Source: CALGLS01 sp964508085 (GTDB lineage Bacteria > Bacteroidota > Bacteroidia > Chitinophagales > Saprospiraceae). Taken from it: DNA of 64,000 nt. This document shows, in pieces, positions 27,782-37,393 of this stretch. A program made the position numbers and the translations under genes. Location: assembly GCA_964508085.1 (NCBI GenBank), contig CAZDTI010000002.1, positions 1 to 64,000 of the forward strand, written 5' to 3'. Each line of letters opens with the position of its first letter. The first letter of the stretch is position 1. The notes under the pieces were generated by a model. That model was not told the origin of the DNA and ran no database searches. It saw only the letters and a program-made list of their open reading frames with translations.

Positions 27782-28186
27782 TTAAATATTGAATTTTATT
27801 TCGATGGTTCTGCCATCATCATGGAAAACCACATCGTCCGAAAGTTGCTGCATTAAAAATACGCCACGGCCACCAATTTTCAATAAATTTTCAGGAGCGG
27901 TTGGATCTGGTAAGGTTTCATAATCAAAACCAATTCCCTCATCAGAAACGAGAAAGGCCATTTGGCTCTGTAATTTTTTTGATTGTACGCGAACCAGCTT
28001 AGAAATATCGCTTTTGTTACCATGCATAATAGCATTCGTAACCGCCTCAGTTAGACTGATTAAAATATTACCATAAATATCCGGACTTAGTTGATATTCT
28101 TTAAATACCAATTCAACGAAAGGTTCGACCCGAGAAACATTCTTCGGATCGGAAGCTAAGGAGAGTATTTGGTGTTGTTTGCTCAT
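27782..28186 (-). CDS. RsbW-like ATPase / anti-sigma factor kinase
   Basis: 134 residues from the ATG at 28186 (MSKQHQILSLA); a TTG nine codons upstream is less likely. It is a stand-alone GHKL ATPase with the N-box SLTEAVTNAIMHGN and G-boxes SDEGIGFDYE and GGRGVFLMQQL. Proteins of this type phosphorylate STAS-domain antagonists or bind sigma factors in partner-switching systems. A matching SpoIIE phosphatase is encoded at 8736-9992; no STAS protein or target sigma factor is adjacent. Forty-four bases separate it from ybeY. Confidence 0.88.
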   Translation of the reverse strand: MSKQHQILSLASDPKNVSRVEPFVELVFKEYQLSPDIYGNILISLTEAVTNAIMHGNKSDISKLVRVQSKKLQSQMAFLVSDEGIGFDYETLPDPTAPENLLKIGGRGVFLMQQLSDDVVFHDDGRTIEIKFNI

Positions 28187-28420
28187 AAATAAGTTGAGGC
28201 CAGTAAATTGCAAGATTATAGTATATAGTTATAATTAAATTACACTTGCATCTACGGCTAGAAATCAAATTTGTTTTGGCTAGGATTCTAAATATTCTGT
28301 TAAACAGTGTTACTAAGTTAATTCCAGTTATATAGGTTTCCTACATTTGATGTAGGTGAACCGAATGACTAAAATACTTAACTATTAAGGGTATTTGCCC
28401 AATAAGAAGGCGAAAACCCC

Positions 28421-31400
28421 CTACTGTTTTTTCAAGGATTTGAAGTATTCTTCTACCAAAAACTTATAATATGGCTTCAAAGATGGTGAAACCGCTTTAT
28501 ACATTTCAATTTCTGCCTCTCTTTTTTTGATGTATTCTTCTAAAGAAGGTGGCATCTTTCTCTCTTGTTGCGTTGCTGTTTCCGCTTTTCTTTTCTGATC
28601 GTACTCTTTTTCTCGCTCTGCTTTTTCTGCTTTGAGCAAACGAGTCATGATGTCTTGCTGACGTTTCAACATTTCATTGGTCAGTTGTTTGTTGACCAAA
28701 TCGATCTCCATTTTATTCATCTGGTCGATGATTTCCTGTAATTCTTTAGTTCCTTGTCCTTTGCCTTGCTTTTCTTTTTGCAAATCACGCATGGCTTTTT
28801 GAAGAGCAGCTTGCCGAGCAGCCATTTCTGCAAATTGTTTAGAACTGCCTTTCCCCTTTCCTTTTTCCATCCCTTCTTTCATTTTCTGGAGATCTTTATT
28901 CAGTTGTCCCTGACCCTTTGACATTTTATCCGAAGGTTTTTTCCCACTCTTTCCTCCTTTGCCTCCTGGTTTATTACACATCTGATTGCCCTGCATCATA
29001 CTGGACATTTGCTGCTGCATTTGATTCATTACTTCACTAAGCATTAAGGCTAAGTCATTCACATTCTTCATGGTCCGTTGCTGATTTTCGGCAGCCTGTG
29101 GCTTGTGTCTTTCTTCCAATTCATCAATACCCTCCTTCATGTTCAATTTGATATCAGTAACTTTTTCTGTTACGAAAGATTCAATTTGGAAAACACGTTT
29201 GCTCAAAGCATGCAGGCTATCTTCAATGAGTTTGAAATCGTCTTTTAGTTTGTATTGATCCTGTACCAAACCAACGTAGTACGGCGTATTAATGTTAGCA
29301 GTACTTATGCTTCCCATCAATTCTTCTTGCTCAAAAGATAAACCTAATAGATTTTCCAACAGCTGGCGAAGTGCTTCCATATCTTCTTCCATCTGTTCCA
29401 TTTGCTGGGAAGCCATTTGCTGTTGCATAGCGCTGGCCATGTCTTTCATTTTTTGTGCCGCGTCTTTTTGTTTCTCAGAAGCTTTTTGTTTTTGATCCTG
29501 ATTTAGAGATTCTTTACTTTCTTCCATGTCTTGATCAATGTCCTCCATTTTCTCTTCATTGTCTCCGAGATCTTGTGGATTTTCCAATTCCTCATTCTTC
29601 TTTTCCAGATCTTTCATGTCTTCCTGGATCTTATCGAATTCCTCATTGAGTTTCTCTTGTTCTTTTTCTAATTCTTCAGCACTCTTCTCCCCTTTTTCGG
29701 TTTCTTCACTAAGCTCTTCTTGCTTCTCTGCGAGTTCTTCTAATTTTTCAATAGTCTTTTCCATCTCTGCTTCTACTTCTAATTGCTTGAGTAATTCTAA
29801 CATTCGATCCAACTCCATCTCCATTTCCTCATCGCTCATTTCCATTTCTTCCATCTTCTCCAAGGCTTCGTCCTTATCCATTTCCTGCATCAATTCTTCG
29901 ATCTGTTTCATGAGTTCTTTCATTTCTTCACTCATGACTTCTTCGAAAAGTTCTTGTATTTTTTCCTGTTTTTCTATCAGATCTTCTTTAGGCTTTTCGA
30001 ATTCTTCTTGGTTCTTAATATTCTCTTCGAAGTTTTCCTTGGCTTGGTTAATTTGCTTTTCTAGCTCTTTTTGGCGTTCTAACAATTTTTCCAATTCCTT
30101 CCGAGTTTGCCAATCCATCTCTTTTTTCTGTAGCATCTTTTCTCTAAGCTTCTTCATATCCTCTTTGATCTGCTTAGACTCTTTCAAAGATTCCTTTAGA
30201 TCCTTTTTGATTTCTTCTGTATTTTTTTCTGCCATTTCTTCAAATTCTTCAACAGAAGGCTTGGCAAAAAGCATTAGATTGGTCCGAGCAGATTTACTTC
30301 CGTTGATACCATCATTATCAAAAACCTCAAAGTAATAACTGACTTCATCTCCTGGTTCCAACTCTAAATTAGCAACATCCCAGGTGTAGTCATACTGCGT
30401 TTGTTTAGCAGAAGGCTTTGCCATTTTTATGGTATTCAATTGGCCTTGTGATCCGCTTTCTTTTTTTATTTGATAATTGAAAGACAAACTCCTTAAACCA
30501 TAATCATCAGAAGCATCACCTACAAAAAACAATAAAGTCTGATCAGTACTATCCTCAAACTTTTCTACTCGAATGGTTGGATGTAAATCAGGGATGACTG
30601 TAATTGCATAAGCAATAGAATCTGCATTCGGAAGATCATTGTTAGAAATAAATATTTTATAACTCTCGTCTCGAAGTGCCTTTTTCTTAAAAGTGAAAAG
30701 ATCATCAGAAAAACGATTGGTATTTACGACTTCTGCTTTTCCAGAAAATTGTACCTGAATCAAATCAGTATTAGAAGAGTTGAAAACCCAATCTAGATTA
30801 GTCCCCGCAGGAACGACCATATCTCCAATATTCGCAACCGTTTCATCCTTGCGTTGCGTATAAGCAGGATAATCCATTTTGACATCAAAACCTAAAATAT
30901 TTGGTTTCTTCAAAACGTGTAGATTATACGACTGAGATTCTACACCACTGGAAAAAACATAAAAATCCGTGTCTTTTTGGACATTGCTAAAACGATAAGA
31001 AAAAGAACCATCCTCTTCTTTGTTCAAACGATACTGGTAGTTATCTATGTCAATGAAAACTTCATTTGGTTGCACTGGGCCATCAATATTTACTTTCAGT
31101 AAGTAATCTTCAAACTGAACAACGGTCAAATTCTCTTTTTCAATTTCAAAAGCAAAAGGCGCCTCTTTTTCAAATTCTTGATTGTTGTTAATCAATCGGT
31201 TGGTACTGTCTTTAATAATACTTGGTGCTGCAAATAAAACAATTAGTAAAAGCAATAAGGGTGGCAAAGCATAGCGTAAGTACTTTTTATTCTGAGAAAG
31301 ATTAATGGCAGTTGGAAAAGGGACAGGTTTGATTTCTTCTGTTTTCTGATTGATACCAGCCATGATTAAAGCGGCATCCGGTGAAGACCCTGCCTGCTTT

Positions 31401-31753
31401 TTCAATTGAAGAATATTCAACAATTTATCTTTTACATTCGTAAAATGCTCTCCAATGATTTCAGCGGCCTGCTCATGAGAAATGACTTTCCCCAAACGGA
31501 AATAGCGAAGCAAAGGCATAAATACCCAGCCAATTAAAGCAATTGTACTGATTCCTACAAAGGAAAAGAAAAGTACTTTTCGACCTGAGGTTCCAAAAAA
31601 GAACTGATGTTCTAAGAGGTTCATTAATAGAAAAAGACCGAGTATAAGTCCTACGCTATACAAAACACCTCGGATGAGTTGGTTGATATAGAACTTTCTA
31701 GTGAACTGATCCAGTTTTTCTATGAGTAGTTGATAGTTGTCTTTTGCCGCCAT
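28421..31753 (-). CDS. DUF4175-family membrane protein with giant coiled coil
   Basis: 1110 residues. Three N-terminal membrane helices (about residues 20-42, 52-75, 158-178) precede a beta-rich periplasmic-type region (about 190-500). Roughly 400 residues of Glu/Lys/Met/Gln-rich coiled coil follow, dominated by EE(L/M)xK repeats, then a basic Gly/Lys stretch. This order matches the DUF4175 proteins of Bacteroidota. No catalytic motif. The extreme composition produces a long serine-rich antisense ORF that is not a gene. Function is unknown; anchoring or mechanical roles are possible but unproven. Confidence 0.85.
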   Translation of the reverse strand: MAAKDNYQLLIEKLDQFTRKFYINQLIRGVLYSVGLILGLFLLMNLLEHQFFFGTSGRKVLFFSFVGISTIALIGWVFMPLLRYFRLGKVISHEQAAEIIGEHFTNVKDKLLNILQLKKQAGSSPDAALIMAGINQKTEEIKPVPFPTAINLSQNKKYLRYALPPLLLLLIVLFAAPSIIKDSTNRLINNNQEFEKEAPFAFEIEKENLTVVQFEDYLLKVNIDGPVQPNEVFIDIDNYQYRLNKEEDGSFSYRFSNVQKDTDFYVFSSGVESQSYNLHVLKKPNILGFDVKMDYPAYTQRKDETVANIGDMVVPAGTNLDWVFNSSNTDLIQVQFSGKAEVVNTNRFSDDLFTFKKKALRDESYKIFISNNDLPNADSIAYAITVIPDLHPTIRVEKFEDSTDQTLLFFVGDASDDYGLRSLSFNYQIKKESGSQGQLNTIKMAKPSAKQTQYDYTWDVANLELEPGDEVSYYFEVFDNDGINGSKSARTNLMLFAKPSVEEFEEMAEKNTEEIKKDLKESLKESKQIKEDMKKLREKMLQKKEMDWQTRKELEKLLERQKELEKQINQAKENFEENIKNQEEFEKPKEDLIEKQEKIQELFEEVMSEEMKELMKQIEELMQEMDKDEALEKMEEMEMSDEEMEMELDRMLELLKQLEVEAEMEKTIEKLEELAEKQEELSEETEKGEKSAEELEKEQEKLNEEFDKIQEDMKDLEKKNEELENPQDLGDNEEKMEDIDQDMEESKESLNQDQKQKASEKQKDAAQKMKDMASAMQQQMASQQMEQMEEDMEALRQLLENLLGLSFEQEELMGSISTANINTPYYVGLVQDQYKLKDDFKLIEDSLHALSKRVFQIESFVTEKVTDIKLNMKEGIDELEERHKPQAAENQQRTMKNVNDLALMLSEVMNQMQQQMSSMMQGNQMCNKPGGKGGKSGKKPSDKMSKGQGQLNKDLQKMKEGMEKGKGKGSSKQFAEMAARQAALQKAMRDLQKEKQGKGQGTKELQEIIDQMNKMEIDLVNKQLTNEMLKRQQDIMTRLLKAEKAEREKEYDQKRKAETATQQERKMPPSLEEYIKKREAEIEMYKAVSPSLKPYYKFLVEEYFKSLKKQ

Positions 31754-32080
31754 GTCTGTATATTCTTTACTAAGTTAATGTCTTGATTGACAGAGGTTTA
31801 CCTATATTGTTGCGTTTCTTTTTTTTGTTGAAGAAAGAAACGCATAAAATTATACGCGAGTTCACGCAGGTAGTTGCCTAAATAAAACCCGAAAATAGGA
31901 TATATGTTGTTACTAAAGCAAGGGTAAATTAAAGATTAACTGACATATAATCAAGCGGTTAGATGTGATTGGGAAGTCGTTAACAAGTTTGACTCAAATG
32001 TCTAGGGGAAAATAAAAAGGCGCTCAATCGTATGTAACATACAATTGAGCGCCTTTAACAATTGAAAATTAGAAGCTATA
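31754..32080. other. 327-base intergenic region
   Basis: It contains a short inverted repeat (31811-31844, arms 'tgcgtttcttt'/'aaagaaacgca') in the leader of the DUF4175 gene and the terminator at 32016-32056. No gene seen. Confidence 0.6.
32016..32056 (-). terminator. Intrinsic terminator of the M1 aminopeptidase gene
   Basis: The arms 'aaaggcgctcaat' and 'attgagcgccttt' extend to a 20-base stem with one mismatch and a one-base centre. On the minus strand it is followed by TTTTTATTTT. It begins 25 bases after the stop of the M1 gene. Confidence 0.9.
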
Positions 32081-34702
32081 TTACTTGAAATTAGTATAAA
32101 TCATTTTCAATTGTCCGTTTGTTTCTTGGTTACTAATTTCCTCAATCACCGTTCCCAAAGCCGCAGCTCTGGTATTCAAAACCTCTGCCTCTGAACTACC
32201 ACTAGCAGCTGTCTCTAAGTAGTGCTCCTTCAAATCAAAAATACTTTTGGTAGCAGAGAACCGCTTCCACTGGGAAATATCTTGGTTGGTAGCGACCACT
32301 CGCAATTTATCTACAGCATTATTGGCCGCATCAAAATCAACTGCCTTCACCACATTTGCATAATTTTCAAAGAAAGAGAAGGCTGCAAAGGCGTCTAGTT
32401 TGTCCCAGTTATTTTCGAAGAAAGCCAATCGAGTCTTATTTGGAATAGTGCCATAAATATTTCCAACAGCTTGAATTATATTTGAATTTTCATCAGACTC
32501 CATCTTCTTTGCATAATTTAATGCTGATAATTCATCTATTTGAGCAAGTGCTGCTAAAGAAGAAGAAACAACAGGATAAGCTTCTTTCTGATTTTCAATC
32601 GCTTTTGTCATTATAGCAATACTTGCTTTATCTCCGGCTGCACCAAGAAAAGCAATAGCAGCAGCCCGAACTTTAGAATGCGAATCATTATTGGCTAAAG
32701 TGGTTATTTTAGCTTTTACTGGAGCTGTTGCAGTTGCTGGGTTAATGTAACGCATGGCTAATTGTCTAATTCCCCAGAATTTGTCATCCAATGCTTCGAC
32801 CATGACTTGCTGGGTAGCAGGTTCTGTACTTGCCTTCAAAGCATCAATAGCTTCATAACGATCTAAAAATTTTGGTGCGTTATAGAATTGGAAAACATAG
32901 TCTGCCTCTGTTTTTTTATCTCTTTTTTCCCAAAGCAAAACTCGATCAGCATCTACATTTACAAGGGTTGGTTTTTTAGCTACTTCAAAACTAAAGGCTT
33001 GCTTACGTTCTGTCACCATCACAAATTCCCTGCGTGGCTTATTGCTTTCATAAATGTCTATTGAAATAGGCAATTGGAAAATAGCAGGGTAACGATCTGG
33101 ATTTTGCGTTTGTTCTAATATAACTTCTACCGTTCCATTTTCTGCACTGTAATTGTAATCAATTATTACTTCAGGATGCCCAGAAGCAAAGTACCATTGA
33201 TTGAAAAACCAATTCAAATCTTCACCAGCAACTTCTTCCATCGCTAATCGTAAATCGTGTGCTTCCACCGCAGTGTAGGCATTATCTTCCAAGTACTTTT
33301 TTAGTCCTGCAAAGAAAGCATCATCGCCCAAGTAGTTACGCAACATGTGCAAAACCAGCCCGCCTTTGTTGTAACTATGTGCATCGAACATTTCCTCTTT
33401 GTCATTGTAGCCAAAGTGAATTAAAGGATGCGCACCGCCCTGTTCAACAGAACCGATATAGTTTCTCATTTCATTCAAACGATGCCGATCTGCCTCATCA
33501 GGACTATATTTATGTTCGAACCATAGGTATTCGCTATAGTTTGCAAAACCTTCATTCATCGTTAAGTTAGCCCAACTTTCACAGGTGACATAGTCGCCAA
33601 ACCAGTGGTGAAATAATTCATGTGCAATGATCAATTCATTATGGTCATCAATTAATTCTCGGTTTGTTTTTTGAATAAAATCTCCGAAAATAACTCCGGT
33701 CGTATTTTCCATAGCACCAGACACATAATCTCTAACAATAATTTGGGAATACTTCTCCCAAGGATAACTTACGCCTAGCTTGTCAGAGAAAAAAGTGAGC
33801 ATTTCTTTTGTATTGGAAAAAATGCCACGAGCAGAAGCTTCATATTGTGGTTCTACAAAATACTCAACAGGCTTGCCATTCCAAGTTTCTTTGATGACCG
33901 CAAACTCTCCAACGGCCAACATAAAAAGATAAGGCGCGTGGGGTAAACTCATTTTATAATAATCGGTTCGAGTACCGTCTGTATTTTTCTTACTATCTAC
34001 TAATATTCCATTGGATAATGTTTTGTATTTATCTTGAACAGTCAAGGACATTTCTTGGGTGCTACGCTCATTCGGTTTGTCAATAGTTGGAAACCAACGA
34101 GAGTTCCATTCCGTTTGTCCCTGTGTCCAAATCTGCTGTGGTTTCCCCACTTCTTCTCCTCTTGGATTAATAAAAAATAAACCTTGATCAGAAGTAATGG
34201 CCGCAGAACCTCCACCTGGAAGCACTTCCGCAGGCTTGGCAGTATAGTCTATGAAAATTTGGTATTCCTGATTGGAGGGGATCATTTTACCTAAGTCAAT
34301 TACGAGTTGCTCATTGTCATACTCGTATTTTAGTGGGGTACTTCGATTTGCAAAAGTAATGTTGTGAATGTCAAAACCTTTAGCATCAAGCACCAATTGA
34401 TCTACAGGATAGAAATAAGGTTTTAGTGTAAGTGTCGCTTTGCCCAATACATGTTCTTTCGCCCAATCAAAACGTAAATCCAGTTTCGTGTGTATAATGT
34501 TATTTCTTAAAGTATAACTTGGTGCATACTTCGGTAAAGAAAACTCTTCTATTGTTTTTAGCTCGTTGGGTTTGTCGGCAGTGACAAACATAGTATCTAA
34601 AATTCGTTCTTCAATCTCCACAGTTGGAGCAGTGATCGTTTTTGTTTTACAAGCCATTGCGAAGAGGCAAAGGACGAGGAAAAGCGAGAGATAATTTTTC
34701 AT
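32081..34702 (-). CDS. Lipoprotein M1-family aminopeptidase
   Basis: 873 residues. The N-terminus is a lipoprotein signal peptide (LFLVLCLFAMAC, lipidated Cys18). The M1 catalytic region has the exopeptidase motif GAMEN, the zinc motif HELFHHWFGDYV and the third ligand in TMNEGFANYSEYL. A HEAT-like helical C-terminal domain (about residues 600-873) follows. It removes N-terminal residues from peptides, probably at the periplasmic or outer membrane surface. It is a different M1 subfamily from the gene at 19733. Single-gene unit with its own terminator. Confidence 0.95.
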   Translation of the reverse strand: MKNYLSLFLVLCLFAMACKTKTITAPTVEIEERILDTMFVTADKPNELKTIEEFSLPKYAPSYTLRNNIIHTKLDLRFDWAKEHVLGKATLTLKPYFYPVDQLVLDAKGFDIHNITFANRSTPLKYEYDNEQLVIDLGKMIPSNQEYQIFIDYTAKPAEVLPGGGSAAITSDQGLFFINPRGEEVGKPQQIWTQGQTEWNSRWFPTIDKPNERSTQEMSLTVQDKYKTLSNGILVDSKKNTDGTRTDYYKMSLPHAPYLFMLAVGEFAVIKETWNGKPVEYFVEPQYEASARGIFSNTKEMLTFFSDKLGVSYPWEKYSQIIVRDYVSGAMENTTGVIFGDFIQKTNRELIDDHNELIIAHELFHHWFGDYVTCESWANLTMNEGFANYSEYLWFEHKYSPDEADRHRLNEMRNYIGSVEQGGAHPLIHFGYNDKEEMFDAHSYNKGGLVLHMLRNYLGDDAFFAGLKKYLEDNAYTAVEAHDLRLAMEEVAGEDLNWFFNQWYFASGHPEVIIDYNYSAENGTVEVILEQTQNPDRYPAIFQLPISIDIYESNKPRREFVMVTERKQAFSFEVAKKPTLVNVDADRVLLWEKRDKKTEADYVFQFYNAPKFLDRYEAIDALKASTEPATQQVMVEALDDKFWGIRQLAMRYINPATATAPVKAKITTLANNDSHSKVRAAAIAFLGAAGDKASIAIMTKAIENQKEAYPVVSSSLAALAQIDELSALNYAKKMESDENSNIIQAVGNIYGTIPNKTRLAFFENNWDKLDAFAAFSFFENYANVVKAVDFDAANNAVDKLRVVATNQDISQWKRFSATKSIFDLKEHYLETAASGSSEAEVLNTRAAALGTVIEEISNQETNGQLKMIYTNFK

Positions 34703-34813
34703 AAAAATGGTTACTAGAATATTATTTAATGTCTGTTGTGATTCTTTTTATTTTGAGGGTAGATAGGGTTCTCTTGGTTTGCGTCCACTTACGTAAGTGG
34801 GAACTCCTGATCC

Positions 34814-34915
34814 GAATGCCGTCAACTTAGTGGTTTTCGGAACTTCGTGGGCAGCAAAGAGAAGAGCAAAAGTTCTGAAAGCCTTCCCTCTGAGTTCCTT
34901 AAGTTGACGACATTC
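34814..34915. repeat. Inverted repeat between the M1 and Fic genes
   Basis: The 16-base arms 'gaatgccgtcaactta' (34814-34829) and 'taagttgacgacattc' (34900-34915) are complementary with one mismatch and enclose 70 bases. Nearby is the palindrome 'cacttacgtaagtg'. No T run, so it is not a standard terminator; it could be a small mobile-type or REP-like element. Confidence 0.45.
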
Positions 34916-34933
34916 ACTCCTTATCCACCCTTT

Positions 34934-35974
34934 TCATTTAGCAGAGTAATTAATCCCTGCTCCTTTACCATATTTCTCAACAAGGTTCTTAGAAAGCAGG
35001 TCAACAATTATTCGTTTCAAAGTTGGTTTACTGATATTTAACTTAGCAGAAATTTCTCCGGATTTACAACCCGGATGAGTACTGATATAGATATAAACGG
35101 CTTTTCCTTTTGGCGATAAACTATTTTCGACATTAGAAGCTTCTAATTTCTTTTCTAACTTTTCCTGGACGTTTACTAGCGCTTTTAAAAAGAAATGAAT
35201 CCATTCTGTTATGTCTTCATTAGGTCGCTGCGCCTGACAACTCCTTAAGACTCGATAGTAGTCTTTTTTGTTATTTTCAATTTCATGTTCGAAGCTGACA
35301 TACTGAATCCAGTTGTAACCGGATTGTAGTAAAAGTAGCGTTGTGAGTAAACGACTCATCCGGCCATTCCCATCTTGAAAAGGATGTATGCTGACAAAGT
35401 CGTAAGCAAAGGCGGCGGATCTTATCAGTGGATGAACTTCCTTCTCGTTGTCGAACCAATTGATCAACTGCCGCATGGCGTCCTCAGTTTCATAGCCGGG
35501 TTCACTAGTTTTGAAAATGATATGCCGGCTTCCGTCTGGAAAATTTGCTTCTACTGCATTAACATGCTGTTTATAATTTCCTCGATGCCAGTTGTCCTTT
35601 TTACTATAACGCAAAAGTTGGTTGTGGAGGTTCTTGATGTTATTTTCTGTGACAATTATTTCCGGAGACGATTCTGAGATTAGATCAAGTACATTGAAAT
35701 AACCAACAATTTCCTGACTGTCCCTATCTTCGATTTGATTGATGTCGATGTTATTCAACAAAGTTTCTACTTCTTCATCGTTTTTCTTCGACCCTTCTAT
35801 TCGTGTAGAAGCACCAACACTCATAATAGTGGCAATGGATTTTAGCTGTTTCAAACTTTGGCCTTCTCTCTTTTCTATAACGGACCAGGAGGCATCAAAG
35901 CGGTCTATTTGGCTCATAATTCCTAACATTTGCCAATCTAGCTTTAAATCAAAATTATAAACCCTTTCTTTCAT
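34934..35974 (-). CDS. Fic-domain protein with autoinhibitory motif and winged helix
   Basis: 346 residues from ATG 35974 (MKERVYNF); the frame stays open into the N run, but conserved sequence begins here. The N-terminal Fic_N region carries the inhibitory helix motif STRIEG ([S/T]xxxE[G/N], about residues 46-51), as in class II Fic proteins. The catalytic motif is IHPFQDGNGRMSR (HPFxDGNGRxxR), so AMPylation activity is likely intact. A C-terminal winged helix (KSGEISAKLNISKPTLKRII) may bind DNA or a partner. The target is unknown and no antitoxin is adjacent. It abuts the assembly gap. Confidence 0.92.
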   Translation of the reverse strand: MKERVYNFDLKLDWQMLGIMSQIDRFDASWSVIEKREGQSLKQLKSIATIMSVGASTRIEGSKKNDEEVETLLNNIDINQIEDRDSQEIVGYFNVLDLISESSPEIIVTENNIKNLHNQLLRYSKKDNWHRGNYKQHVNAVEANFPDGSRHIIFKTSEPGYETEDAMRQLINWFDNEKEVHPLIRSAAFAYDFVSIHPFQDGNGRMSRLLTTLLLLQSGYNWIQYVSFEHEIENNKKDYYRVLRSCQAQRPNEDITEWIHFFLKALVNVQEKLEKKLEASNVENSLSPKGKAVYIYISTHPGCKSGEISAKLNISKPTLKRIIVDLLSKNLVEKYGKGAGINYSAK

Positions 35975-36044
35975 GAAGCAAATATACAATTTAAATAGAG
36001 AATGAGCCGATTTGAGCCGTAATGATTCGATTTTGAGCCAATTA

Positions 36045-36144
36045 NNNNNNNNNNNNNNNNNNNNNNNNNNNNNNNNNNNNNNNNNNNNNNNNNNNNNNNN
36101 NNNNNNNNNNNNNNNNNNNNNNNNNNNNNNNNNNNNNNNNNNNN
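36045..36144. other. Assembly gap of 100 N
   Basis: Exactly 100 N, the standard placeholder for a scaffold join of unknown size. It truncates dapD and hides the region upstream of the Fic gene. Confidence 1.
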
Positions 36145-36941
36145 AGCACATCATTCAAGGATACTTTCTTATCCGTACTCTCCTTTCGCTTTCCAATAAT
36201 CAAAGCACAATTTACTTGATAGTCTCCAGCTGGAAATGATTTTGCATAACTACCTGGAATAACTACGGAACGCGCTGGTACTCGACCTTTCAATACAACT
36301 GGTTTTTTACCTGTTACATCTACAATATGAGTTGACTGTGTCAATACGACCCCAGCGCCCAATACAACTTCTTCTTCAATATGAACCCCTTCCACCACAA
36401 TACAGCGAGAACCAATAAAGCAGTTGTCTTCAATAATGGTTGGTGTAGCTTGCAGTGGTTCCAAAACACCTCCAATTCCTACTCCACCACTAAGATGCAC
36501 ATTACGACCAATTTGGGCGCAAGAACCAACTGTAGCCCAAGTATCCACCATAGTACCACTTCCAACCCAAGCGCCAATATTGACATAAGAAGGCATCATG
36601 ATTACCCCTTTTTCCAGGAAAGCACCTTTTCGAGCAATAGCGTGAGGAACTACCCGAACACCTTTAGCGGCGTAGTCTTTTTTCAACGGAATTTTATCAT
36701 GAAACTCAAAAGGCCCAACATCAATCGTTTTCATTTTTTGAATAGGGAAATAAAGTAGCACCGCTTTTTTAATCCATTGATTTACTTTCCACTGATTTTT
36801 TTTCTTGGTCGGTTCAGCAACTCTCAAAATACCTTTGTCCAAAAGCTTAATCACTTTCCGAATACTTTTCTGATATTTTTTCTTTTCTAACAAAGCTCTG
36901 TCATCCCAACAGGCTTCAATATTTTTTTGAAGATCTTTCAT
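36145..36941 (-). CDS. dapD: Tetrahydrodipicolinate N-succinyltransferase, C-terminus lost in the gap
   Basis: About 265 residues are visible from ATG 36941 (MKDLQKNIEACWDD); an upstream in-frame ATG at 36971 adds ten non-conserved residues. The left-handed beta-helix hexapeptide repeats are clear (VIMMPSYVNIGAWVGSGTMV, ATVGSCAQIGRNVHLSGGVG, CFIGSRCIVVEGVHIEEEVV). The reading frame runs into the N run after KKVSLNDV, so only the final few residues are missing. The enzyme adds succinyl to tetrahydrodipicolinate in lysine and diaminopimelate synthesis. Confidence 0.95.
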
Positions 36942-37393
36942 CGTTTTTTCGCATAGATTAATTAGCGGCAATATTGCCAGAATTAGAATAACAGGTTGGC
37001 ATAGACTATCACAATGATTTGGTCAAAGCAAAACAACCACCGGAAGACTGCCTTAGTTAAAGCATTGAATAGTGACTTAAATTATATTTAGCTGTCCTAA
37101 TTATTGTCCGCAAATGTCTGAAAAGAAATTAGAATTACTAGAACTTGTGCAATTATTTTTTTTAGCAGGTTCACTACTTAATTCGCCGGTTTCTTTTTTA
37201 TGAAAATCACTGAGGTTTCTTTTTAAAAAATTGATAATATAACCACTTTCACATAATACTACACCGAAGGCTTCGGTATATAAATAATCCTTTCTATTTT
37301 ACGGGACAAAGACTGAGGTTGAATTTTCACAATAGGAAAACCAACCTATAAAAAATAACAATCAAATTAATAACCATTTAAACAAATTAGACA
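36942..37393. other. 452-base intergenic region
   Basis: AT-rich spacer between divergent dapD and the repeat protein gene. It contains a small perfect hairpin 'accgaaggcttcggt' around 37262. No gene or RNA recognised. Confidence 0.5.

Noticed and set aside
29538..30335. 265-residue serine-rich ORF on the plus strand
   Set aside because: It is the antisense shadow of the Glu/Lys-rich coiled coil of the DUF4175 gene; the low-complexity serine/phenylalanine composition follows from the opposite strand.
36012..36239. ORF reading through the N run on the plus strand
   Set aside because: Its continuity depends on translating N as open codons; flanking residues are antisense to dapD.
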